Shown: piece after piece, positions 18,484 through 26,366 of the stretch
Layout: each line of letters opens with the position of its first letter
How positions within the stretch are numbered: position 1 is the stretch's first letter
Assembly (NCBI RefSeq): GCF_014201335.1
Contig: NZ_JACHEB010000005.1
Location: 372,001 to 436,000, forward strand
From: Tunturiibacter gelidiferens
GTDB taxonomy: Bacteria; Acidobacteriota; Terriglobia; Terriglobales; Acidobacteriaceae
Length of the DNA stretch: 64,000 nt
Reading direction: 5' to 3'
Translations under genes and position numbers: made by a program
Notes under the pieces: generated by a model
The model's database searches: none
What the model saw: only the letters and a program-made list of their open reading frames with translations
What the model was told of the DNA's origin: nothing

Positions 18484-20913
18484 TTGAGTATCGACAGACG
18501 CAGTTTCGTGCAAGGTAGTCTGGCTCTGGTTGCCCTGCAACATACCCCCGGCGCTCTTTCGGAGAATGGCTCGACGGCAATTGCTGAAGAACTCTGGTAC
18601 AAGCAGGCGGCAAGGCGCTGGCTTGAGGGGCTGCCTGTTGGCAACGGACGTCTTGGAGGCATGGTCTTCGGCGGCATTCAAAACGAGAGGATCGCGTTAT
18701 CTGATTCGACAGCGTGGTCCGGCGCCACCGCAACAGGTGAGGTCAATCCAGGGGCGCTCCCGCACATCCGCGAGATACGTGAGCTCTTCTTCGCAGGCAA
18801 GTACGACGAAGCGCAGACGCTATGCAGTAAGTACCTCCCGGGATGCATGAAGAACTTCGGTACGAACCTGCCGCTGCCGGATCTGCAACTTGCATTCGAG
18901 CACGTTGACCAGCCGGTGGAGTACAAGCGATCGCTGAGCCTGAAAGATGCTATCGCTGCAGTTCGTTTTAAATGTGGCGGCGTTCAATATATGCGTGAGA
19001 TTTTCGCAACCCATGCTGACGGTGTAATCGCAATACAGCTGACCGCTAGCCAACGAGGTGCGATCTCCTTTCGTATGAGCTTCAGTCAGGGCGAGATTCC
19101 AAATACCACAAGTACAGAGGGTCAAGACACATTAGTACTCAAAGGAAGCTGCTTCGAGGATAAGCACAGCAGCGGTCAAGACGGGGTAGCAATCCAGATT
19201 CGAGCCCAGGTGCTTGCCCGCGGAGGCACGATGTCCGCGATGAGCCAGGCCATCGCCGTCTCAGGCGCGGACGCCGTAATGATTCTGCTTGCTACCGGCA
19301 CGAGCTTTCGCGGAGATAGCCCGGAGAAGGCATCTCGTGAGGCTCTGCGAAAAGCCTCAGCCAAGTCGTTCCGGCAACTTCGCCAGGCGCACCTTGAGGA
19401 CTACCGTCCTCTGTATCGCCGCGTGTCGCTGGACCTGGGACCAAGCTCCCAAAGCGCGCGGCTGCAGCCAACAGATACACGTCGTAGGGCTATTGAGGAT
19501 GGTGGTGACGATCCTGAGCTTGTTACTCTCTTCTTCCAGTACGGCCGCTATCTTACGATTGCGGGTTCCCGCGCAGACTCAGTCCTCCCGCTTGCACTGC
19601 AGGGTATCTGGAATGATGGGCTAGCCAGCAGCATGGGGTGGACCGACGACTTCCATCTAGACATCAACACTCAACAAAATTACTGGCCCACAGAGGTCTG
19701 CAATCTTTCGGAGTGTCATGCTCCGCTGTTCGGGCTCATTGAAGGTCTTGCCTCTGCGGGCAAGGCGACTGCACAGGAGATGTACGGCTCACCCGGCTGG
19801 GTCGCGCATACGGTCACCAATCCATGGGGTTATACTGCCCCGGGCGGCACAGGATGGGGCATCGTAGTGACAGCCGGCCTTTGGATCGCCACGCAGATGT
19901 GGCAACACTACGAGTTCACACGTGACTCAGAATTTCTCCGCGCCCGGGCGTATCCAGTACTCCGTGAAGCCGCTGAGTTCTTTCTCGCTTACATGGTGGA
20001 GGAGCCGAAACATGGCTGGCTTGTGACTGGACCTTCTGACTCACCAGAAAATTGGTACATCACTCCGTCCGGGCAACACGCCTCGGAATCGATGGGAAAT
20101 ACGATCGACCGCGTATTCGTCCACGCCTTATTCAGCATGATCGTGGAGGCCTGCGCTACGTTATCGATCGACGCCGATCTGCGCTCGCGGGTAGAGGCAG
20201 CTCGTACGAAGCTGCCGCCACTGCAGATTGGCCGGCACGGCCAGTTGCAGGAGTGGATGGAAGACTTTGAGGACGCCGAACCGAACCATCGGCACACCTC
20301 TCATCTCACGGGGCTCTATCCCGAGCATCAGATCTCGCCGCGCACCACTCCTGCCTTAGCCCGTGCAGCAGAAGTCACTATCCAGCGTCGAATGAGCGCG
20401 CCGCACTGGGAGCAGAGCGAGTGGGGCCGAGCGAACCTGGTGGTCTACTACGCGCGATTACTCAAAGGTGAAGAAGCTCACCGGCATCTCGTAGGTCTTA
20501 TCGCAAAGGCAGCGGACGACAATTTAATGACCTACTCCAGTGCGGGCGTAGCCGGAGCCGATTCGAATATCTTCGCGATTGACGGCAATACAGCTGGAAG
20601 CGCTGGGATTGCCGAGATGCTTTTGCAGTCCCATGGAGGCGAGATCGAGTTACTACCTGCGTTGCCGGCAATGTGGCGAAATGGGTCCTTCCGCGGTCTC
20701 TGTGCACGAGGAAGTTACGTGGTAGCCGTGAAATGGCGCAACGGCGAACTTAGCTCAGCTACCATCACCGCGAGAGCAAGCGGGTCAATTCCGATCCGCT
20801 ATCGCGACCAAGTTACTCACCTTCATCTTCAAGCCGGTCAGCAGGTCCGGTTGCGACCGCAGAGCTTTCTCGACAAAGCGCCCGACGTCGCCGACTCTCG
20901 CACCCAAACGTAG
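18484..20913 (+). CDS. GH95 alpha-L-fucosidase (alpha-1,2-type family)
   Basis: An 809-residue exported glycosidase. The TTG at 18484 is chosen because AGGAG stands 6 bases upstream and gives MSIDRRSFVQGSLALVALQ, a compact Tat signal; an ATG at 18451 is an alternative. The N-terminal beta-sandwich begins ELWYKQAARRWLEGLPVGNG, the family signature PxGNGRLGGMVFGG. The (alpha/alpha)6 barrel has DINTQQNYWPTE (Asn395), GPSDSPENWY (Glu522, expected proton donor) and FAIDGNTAGSAGIAEMLLQS (Asp700, base side). Characterised enzymes have Asn-x-Asn where this has Asp393-x-Asn395, so specificity may differ (some members are alpha-L-galactosidases). GH36 follows 11 bp later. A small perfect hairpin (CCTCCGAC/GTCGGAGG, 18417-18433) sits before the start. 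Confidence 0.85.
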   Translation: MSIDRRSFVQGSLALVALQHTPGALSENGSTAIAEELWYKQAARRWLEGLPVGNGRLGGMVFGGIQNERIALSDSTAWSGATATGEVNPGALPHIREIRELFFAGKYDEAQTLCSKYLPGCMKNFGTNLPLPDLQLAFEHVDQPVEYKRSLSLKDAIAAVRFKCGGVQYMREIFATHADGVIAIQLTASQRGAISFRMSFSQGEIPNTTSTEGQDTLVLKGSCFEDKHSSGQDGVAIQIRAQVLARGGTMSAMSQAIAVSGADAVMILLATGTSFRGDSPEKASREALRKASAKSFRQLRQAHLEDYRPLYRRVSLDLGPSSQSARLQPTDTRRRAIEDGGDDPELVTLFFQYGRYLTIAGSRADSVLPLALQGIWNDGLASSMGWTDDFHLDINTQQNYWPTEVCNLSECHAPLFGLIEGLASAGKATAQEMYGSPGWVAHTVTNPWGYTAPGGTGWGIVVTAGLWIATQMWQHYEFTRDSEFLRARAYPVLREAAEFFLAYMVEEPKHGWLVTGPSDSPENWYITPSGQHASESMGNTIDRVFVHALFSMIVEACATLSIDADLRSRVEAARTKLPPLQIGRHGQLQEWMEDFEDAEPNHRHTSHLTGLYPEHQISPRTTPALARAAEVTIQRRMSAPHWEQSEWGRANLVVYYARLLKGEEAHRHLVGLIAKAADDNLMTYSSAGVAGADSNIFAIDGNTAGSAGIAEMLLQSHGGEIELLPALPAMWRNGSFRGLCARGSYVVAVKWRNGELSSATITARASGSIPIRYRDQVTHLHLQAGQQVRLRPQSFLDKAPDVADSRTQT

Positions 20914-20924
20914 GAGTTGTATCC

Positions 20925-23171
20925 ATGCAGTGTTGTACGGTTATTTCGGCTCTTCATCTACGTATTGCCGCTCTGGTGCTTGCTCTGTCTAGTTGTTTCA
21001 CCGTCAACGTGAGCGCCCAAACTACGCCGGCGACCATCCAGTTCGATTCCACCACCGGTGTGTTTCGCATCGACGCCGCTGACAGCACCTATGTGTTCGG
21101 TATTAATGAAGTGCAGGGACTCCAGAACTTGTACTGGGGCGGACATCTCGCTGCAAGTGATCATTTCGCCGCTGCACACAGTATGCCGGAGCCTTCATCG
21201 TTCGAACTTCCAGTTACTGTCACTCCACAGGAGTATGTAGGGTGGGGAGGCGGACTCTATGTCGACCCAGATCTGAAGATCACCTTTCCTGATGGCAATC
21301 GGGATCTTGCACTGAAATACGTCTCGAATCGTATTGATGGAGATAGTCTCTCCATCGTGACGAAAGACATCTCACGCGATGTATACGTCACGCTTAACTA
21401 TCAGGCCGATGGAGAGACGGGAATCCTTCGCCGCTCGGCGACAATAGAGAATCGCACCGGCGTTCCGTTCACGGTGGAGCAGATTGCAGCTGGTACCTGG
21501 AATCTCCCACGTGGCACAGACTATCGGCTTCGCTATCTCACCGGCCGCTGGGCAGGGGAGTGGAACGTGCAGGAAAGGCATATAGAGCCGGGTAAAACCG
21601 TGCTGGAGAGCCGCCGCGGTACTACCGGCGCACAAAACAACCCGTGGTTTGCTATCGACCGCGAAGGCGCAGGCGATCAAGATCAAGGTGAGATATGGTT
21701 TGGGGCGCTCGGTTGGAGCGGGTCGTGGCAAATATCTGTGGAGCAGGATCAGCTCCAACAAGTACGCGTCACCGGCGGCCAGAATGCCTTCGACTTCGCC
21801 TATCTGCTGAAGCCTCACGAAAAACTGACCACGCCCGACTTCTATGGAGGCTACTCTAGCCACGGCATCGGTGGCGCGTCCCGGCTGATGCACCGTTACG
21901 AAATCGACTCGATCTTGCCCCGTCATCCCAACCCAAACCTGCGACCCGTCGTCTATAACTCGTGGGAGGCGACTGGATTCGACGTAAATGAGGCTGGCCA
22001 GATGGTGCTCGCCGAAAAAGCGGCAAGCATCGGCGTCGAGCGCTTTGTGATGGATGACGGATGGTTCGGCGAACGCAAGAACGATCATTCCGGCCTCGGC
22101 GACTGGTACGTGAACCAGCAAAAGTTCCCCCATGGTCTCAAGCCGCTCATCGATAAGGTGAACTCGTTAGGCATGGATTTCGGTCTGTGGGTTGAGCCTG
22201 AAATGGTGAACCCAAATAGCGATCTTTATCACAAGCATCCTGACTGGGTATTGAATTTTCCGGGACGTCCGCGTACGGAGGGCCGCAACCAGTTAGTGCT
22301 CAACCTCGCCCGGCCTGATGTGCGGGCGTATGTCTATAGTTTTCTCGACAAGTTGCTAACAGAGAATGACATCGCCTTTCTCAAGTGGGACTACAACCGT
22401 AACTGGTCCGAACCCGGCTGGCCCGCGGCTGCGCCCGACTCCGAGAAGAACGTTTACGTCGACTTCACCAATAATTTCTACTCCATTCTCGTCGAATTGC
22501 GGCGGAAGCATCCGAATGTCGAGATTGAGTCCTGCTCGGGTGGCGGCAGCCGCGTTGACCTGGGTGTCATGCGCTTCACCGATGAAGTCTGGCCTTCGGA
22601 CAACACTGATGCTTACGATCGACTGTTCATCCAGAACGGCTTCAGCTATGCGTACTCGCCCGGAGTCATGGCCGCCTGGGTGACGGATTCACCCACTTGG
22701 GTGAACAATCGATCGCTCTCACTCGAGTATCGCTTCTTGTCGTCCATGCAGGGGTCGCTCGGCATCGGAGCCAACCTGAACAAATGGACGCGTGAAGACG
22801 TGGACGAGGCCCGGGCGATGGTAGCTGCGTACAAATCCATTCGTGAAACGGTCCAGCGCGGTTCTCTCTACCGGCTGATTGCTTCGGAGAACAACAGCGA
22901 GCAATCCGTCACGGAGACCGTCTCACGGGATGGCAAACAAGCCGTCACGTTTGCCTTCCTTCATTCCAGCCGCGAGCTCTATCCATTTCCACTCGTGCAG
23001 CTGCGCGGGCTCGAAGAGAACGCAACCTACACGCTATCCATGATCGCCGGAAACGTTGACGACGGAACGCCCATCACTGCTTCTGGCTCATACTGGATGC
23101 ATCATGGGCTTGATCTCAGACTCCGCGGCGATTTTCAGGCGGTGGCATTCACCTTGACCCGGACGAAGTAA
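20925..23171 (+). CDS. GH36 alpha-galactosidase, exported
   Basis: A 748-residue enzyme that removes terminal alpha-galactose. A signal peptide (LRIAALVLALSSCFTVNVSAQ, about residues 12-32) is followed by the N-terminal beta-supersandwich and a (beta/alpha)8 barrel. Family landmarks are VVYNSWEATGFDV, FVMDDGWFGERKNDHSGLGDW, GLWVEPEMVNPNSDLY, the nucleophile Asp489 in FLKWDYNRNW, ESCSGGGSRVDLGVM and the acid/base Asp559 in VWPSDNTDA. The length matches the usual 720-750 residues, and both catalytic residues are present, so it should be active. AGGAG lies 8 bases before the ATG, and only 11 bp separate it from GH95. The two are co-transcribed and suited to fucosylated galactose-containing glycans. 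Confidence 0.93.
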   Translation: MQCCTVISALHLRIAALVLALSSCFTVNVSAQTTPATIQFDSTTGVFRIDAADSTYVFGINEVQGLQNLYWGGHLAASDHFAAAHSMPEPSSFELPVTVTPQEYVGWGGGLYVDPDLKITFPDGNRDLALKYVSNRIDGDSLSIVTKDISRDVYVTLNYQADGETGILRRSATIENRTGVPFTVEQIAAGTWNLPRGTDYRLRYLTGRWAGEWNVQERHIEPGKTVLESRRGTTGAQNNPWFAIDREGAGDQDQGEIWFGALGWSGSWQISVEQDQLQQVRVTGGQNAFDFAYLLKPHEKLTTPDFYGGYSSHGIGGASRLMHRYEIDSILPRHPNPNLRPVVYNSWEATGFDVNEAGQMVLAEKAASIGVERFVMDDGWFGERKNDHSGLGDWYVNQQKFPHGLKPLIDKVNSLGMDFGLWVEPEMVNPNSDLYHKHPDWVLNFPGRPRTEGRNQLVLNLARPDVRAYVYSFLDKLLTENDIAFLKWDYNRNWSEPGWPAAAPDSEKNVYVDFTNNFYSILVELRRKHPNVEIESCSGGGSRVDLGVMRFTDEVWPSDNTDAYDRLFIQNGFSYAYSPGVMAAWVTDSPTWVNNRSLSLEYRFLSSMQGSLGIGANLNKWTREDVDEARAMVAAYKSIRETVQRGSLYRLIASENNSEQSVTETVSRDGKQAVTFAFLHSSRELYPFPLVQLRGLEENATYTLSMIAGNVDDGTPITASGSYWMHHGLDLRLRGDFQAVAFTLTRTK

Positions 23172-23222
23172 TCATGAGCGCTCATGCGCTGGGTTCAAAA
23201 TAGGTATCATCAGGAGGATAAT

Positions 23223-23948
23223 TTGCACGCGTCCACGCGTTCACGCAACCTGACTCACTATGGAAACCACAAAGCTCTTTACTGGTCCATTGCGATAACC
23301 GCATTGCTCGCCTGCGCGACGCTGCTCGGCGAGGCGCAGAAACAGATTTCCATTCCGGAGGAGATTGAGTGGACGTGGGAAGTGCGGCCATCGCACGCAG
23401 ATCTGGCTCTTCCCAACGTGCTGCTGCTCGGAGATTCCATCACGCGTAACTACTTTCCTGAAGTTACGAAAGACTTGAAAGGGGTTGCGAATGTCTATCT
23501 CATGGCCGTGTCCACCTCAGTGGGGGATCCGCGGCTTCTGCGACAAATTGAGGAATTCGCAGCCATGGAGAATGTCACTTTCCGGGTGATTCACTTCAAC
23601 AACGGTATGCATGGCTGGGATTACTCGGAGGCACAGTACAAAACTGCGTTGCCTGATCTGCTGCACAGTGTTGAGCAGATCGCTCCGAGTCACCATGCGT
23701 TGGTCTGGGCGACGATCACGCCCGTGCAGATCCAGGCCTTCAACGGTGCCACGAATGAGCGAATCAACGAGCGGAACCAGATTGCACAAGCGTTGTTCTC
23801 TTCGCTTGGAGTCACGATTGATGACCAGCATTCACTCATGATGAAGCACTTGGACACCTATGAGGACACAGTGCATTTTGGGCACTCTGGCGCGGCCCTT
23901 ATGGGCGATCAGGCCGCCGACACGATTCGCACGGCCCTGCGGAAGTGA
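23223..23948 (+). CDS. SGNH/GDSL-type hydrolase, exported
   Basis: A 241-residue protein. LPNVLLLGDSITRNYFPEV holds the block I GDS motif with the nucleophilic Ser, FNNGMHGWDYSEAQY contains the Gly-Asn-type oxyanion residues (NNGMHGWD, a pattern of carbohydrate-esterase-like SGNH proteins), and DTVHFGHSGAALMG supplies the D-x-x-H pair at the end. An N-terminal hydrophobic stretch (WSIAITALLACATLLGEAQ) acts as signal or anchor. I chose TTG at 23223 because AGGAGG is 5 bases upstream; an ATG at 23184 has no such site. It probably removes acetyl or similar ester groups from sugars so that GH95 and GH36 can act. It is the third gene of the set and starts 51 bp after GH36. Confidence 0.8.
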   Translation: MHASTRSRNLTHYGNHKALYWSIAITALLACATLLGEAQKQISIPEEIEWTWEVRPSHADLALPNVLLLGDSITRNYFPEVTKDLKGVANVYLMAVSTSVGDPRLLRQIEEFAAMENVTFRVIHFNNGMHGWDYSEAQYKTALPDLLHSVEQIAPSHHALVWATITPVQIQAFNGATNERINERNQIAQALFSSLGVTIDDQHSLMMKHLDTYEDTVHFGHSGAALMGDQAADTIRTALRK

Positions 23949-23978
23949 GGCGGCTTCCGGAAAATACTGTTCGGTGGT

Positions 23979-25202
23979 TTATCCCAACGACCAATGAAGA
24001 AGTTGCTCAACATCGCAGGTCTGCGTCGAAACTGTCCCTTTCGCAAGAGCCGGAGACACCGCGATGGCGGTTGTGCCTGACTCATGCCATGAAATGAAAC
24101 GGCAGTTTTCCTCACCGTGCAGTCGGTTCAGGTTGATCCAGGTGTAGTAGGCCCCCATCTCAGCGTCAACCAGGGATCCGCGGGGGTCGAGCTCCTGTTC
24201 GCCATCTTCGACGGAAATCAGCTCATTCATCGGTCGGTCTGCCTGTCGAGGCGCATAGCGTAGTACTAAAGTGTCTGGACGTGCACGTCGCAACAACTCA
24301 CGAGCTGTCCACTGCACGAACGTCGTGCTGAAAATCTGTGTGCCGGCTCCCTCCTTCAGTACACTCAATTCGAAGTGGCGAAGGACTTCGTCTGAACCGC
24401 CCTGAGAGTTGCCGAGTTGTGTCGGCCCCATCTGCATCATCCTGCTGCGCAGCTCTTCCGGACCAACCGAGCCTAACGAGCGTGCAGTGACCATGTATTG
24501 AAGCAAGTTGCGCCGCGTTGGCGCGAGGTCTCCGTATGAGATGGAGTTGACACCTGCTCGGGCGCCACTATCGTGTGTCTCTCCGCCGTCTACATACCAG
24601 TGGGCATAAGGAACTGGGTCAGCCTGTGCACGCTTCTCCAAAAGCGACATGACTGCCTTCAGGCCGCCTCCAGCACTGACATTTTCGAAGCAGATTCCAT
24701 GCGGACGTAGATGACGAAACAGATCTTGTTCGCCGGTCGCATCGCGGCCAACGATAACGATGCAAAGTCGATCCCGGACCTTCTCCTGCTGCACACGAAT
24801 CTGCGCGAGTTGATCGCCGTAAGCTGCTCCGGCCACATGAAAGGCATCCATGGCCCCCGCGCTCCATAAAAATGCTGTCATCTCTTCCACCGCACGGGAA
24901 GGCTGCGCGGCCCATCCAGTGCGTTGAAAACATGGGGCGATCGGGAGTGAATCGAAGCGAGCGAGAGTCTGCTGAAGATTGGGAAGGTCGCCCCTGTTTC
25001 TTAACGTATGCAGTTGCGCCTCTGTTTCAGCGCGTTCGACAGGGAACTGCCAGTCATAACCCATCAGCTCTCGAAGAAACACAGCGAGGAAGGCAACCGG
25101 CAATCTAGTCAACGTCGGCAGGTATCGTTGAGCGAGGTCACGCGCCTGCGAAGGGTATTTCGCGAAGTCGGACGACTGGAGCGAAGCTGGCGAGGCGATC
25201 AT
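23979..25202 (-). CDS. Conserved-looking protein of unknown function, coupled to phosphatase-like gene
   Basis: A 407-residue protein, probably cytoplasmic (no signal peptide or membrane helix). Its ATG overlaps the stop of the upstream gene as ATGA, so translation is coupled. I do not recognise the fold. Visible features are an Arg/Leu-rich helical N-terminus (SQARDLAQRYLPTLTRLPVA), LCIVIVGRDATGEQDLF (a buried beta-strand followed by a loop), YAHWYVDGGETHDSGARAGV with clustered Asp, His and Glu, ARELLRRARPDTLVLRYAPR, and GAYYTWINLNRLHGEENCRF near the end. The acidic/His cluster could bind metal; that is a guess. It is last in the operon GH-D glycosidase, phosphatase-like protein, unknown protein, under the LacI-type operator, which points to glycan processing or its control. 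Confidence 0.7.
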   Translation of the reverse strand: MIASPASLQSSDFAKYPSQARDLAQRYLPTLTRLPVAFLAVFLRELMGYDWQFPVERAETEAQLHTLRNRGDLPNLQQTLARFDSLPIAPCFQRTGWAAQPSRAVEEMTAFLWSAGAMDAFHVAGAAYGDQLAQIRVQQEKVRDRLCIVIVGRDATGEQDLFRHLRPHGICFENVSAGGGLKAVMSLLEKRAQADPVPYAHWYVDGGETHDSGARAGVNSISYGDLAPTRRNLLQYMVTARSLGSVGPEELRSRMMQMGPTQLGNSQGGSDEVLRHFELSVLKEGAGTQIFSTTFVQWTARELLRRARPDTLVLRYAPRQADRPMNELISVEDGEQELDPRGSLVDAEMGAYYTWINLNRLHGEENCRFISWHESGTTAIAVSPALAKGTVSTQTCDVEQLLHWSLG

Positions 25203-26335
25203 AGAACCTCTGTGAGTAGACTCCCGCGGCTGAATCGCGCGTTGCAGCCAAGTAAGTGTGCGAGCGTAGGCACCAGGTCCACGGACTGCACGGGACGGTC
25301 GACTGTAACGCTCTGGCGGATGTTTGGGCCCATTGCCATAAGCCAGGTGGTACGAGAGAGTGCGTCGCCGGTACGGTGATGCTGAAACCCATTGCCGCCG
25401 GGGCTCATGTCCGAGTCCCGGCCGAAATCCGGCAGTAGGAACAGATTTGTCTTGCCCGCATACTCGGGGTTGCTCTGAATACTCTTCCACAAATCCGCGC
25501 AGATGCTATCAGTTCGGGTGATTGCTTCGGTGTACAGCGAGAAGGCGCCGGAATGGGCAATGTCTATGTCATGCAGGGTGATCCAAAGCAGGCTAGGCGC
25601 TACTGTCTGCATTACGTGCTGAGCGATATAAAGCGACAACTCATCAGGGCTTTGGGACTTGCGCGCATGTGCGAGAAAATCGTCCATCGAGAGCTTCATC
25701 AACTCCGCCATTCCATGCAGCGAATCTTGACGTTTGGCTGTAAGTGGTGAAGCGATAGGCGACTCGTAGTTGTCTCGAAGCAGCTGGTCACAGTCGGCGA
25801 CGGCGTGATGGTTGGCGAGGGTGAGCAGTTGCTTGGGCAGCACAACTGTCGCGCCGAGCCCATGGCCATAAAGCGTGTGATTGCTCTCGCCGATGTGGTC
25901 AAAGCCGTTGCTGGGAGCAATCACCCAAACGTCCGATGCTGGTCGTTGCCGATCCCGCCTGTAGTATTCGAAGATCGTCGGGTTGCTCGGCGCGATCGGC
26001 ATGAAGTTGTCGAAAGTTTCGTAACAACCGGTTGCAAGGCCGGCGTTGGCAACATAGTGGCCTAGGATTCCCCGATTGACTACCTGGGTATAGAACGTAG
26101 CCTGTGGTATAAGCTCTTCGAGCAAACGAGGGATGTAACGTTGACCTTCAGGAGCGAACGTCTCTTCATCTCGAGCTCCGCCACCAAAGGTCACAACGAT
26201 TGTCTTAGGCATAGGAGGAAGGGCTGCCGCTCGTAATGGCAATCCAAAGAACATCGCTGTAGCAGTGCCAATGCCGGCGGCTGAGCGCAAGAACTCGCGA
26301 CGGCTGATCGCTCGCTCACAAGACATACGGAACAT
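25199..26335 (-). CDS. Tat-exported alkaline-phosphatase-superfamily protein
   Basis: A 378-residue protein. MFRMSCERAISRREFLRSAA carries the twin-arginine motif SRREFLR, followed by a hydrophobic stretch. The fold of the alkaline phosphatase/sulfatase superfamily is suggested by the opening strand KTIVVTFGGGARDEET, by HDIDIAHSGAFSLYTEAIT (metal-ligand Asp/His), by NLFLLPDFGRDSDM (second Asp pair), GFQHHRTGD (His-His ligand), and by the C-terminal DLVPTLAHLLG found in nearly all sulfatases and phosphodiesterases. The sulfatase CxPSR motif is absent, so ordinary sulfatase activity is unlikely. I chose 26335 because GGAG stands 8 bases upstream; 26359 is possible. It follows the GH-D gene after 31 bp. 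It could remove phosphate, sulfate-like or phosphonate groups from glycans; the substrate is unknown. Confidence 0.75.
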   Translation of the reverse strand: MFRMSCERAISRREFLRSAAGIGTATAMFFGLPLRAAALPPMPKTIVVTFGGGARDEETFAPEGQRYIPRLLEELIPQATFYTQVVNRGILGHYVANAGLATGCYETFDNFMPIAPSNPTIFEYYRRDRQRPASDVWVIAPSNGFDHIGESNHTLYGHGLGATVVLPKQLLTLANHHAVADCDQLLRDNYESPIASPLTAKRQDSLHGMAELMKLSMDDFLAHARKSQSPDELSLYIAQHVMQTVAPSLLWITLHDIDIAHSGAFSLYTEAITRTDSICADLWKSIQSNPEYAGKTNLFLLPDFGRDSDMSPGGNGFQHHRTGDALSRTTWLMAMGPNIRQSVTVDRPVQSVDLVPTLAHLLGCNARFSRGSLLTEVL

Positions 26336-26366
26336 CTCTCTGCTCCACTCGCGTCCCATGTCTATC

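Noticed and set aside
25199..26335. Call as a true sulfatase
   Set aside because: The CxPSR or SxPSR motif needed for formylglycine is absent near the N-terminus.
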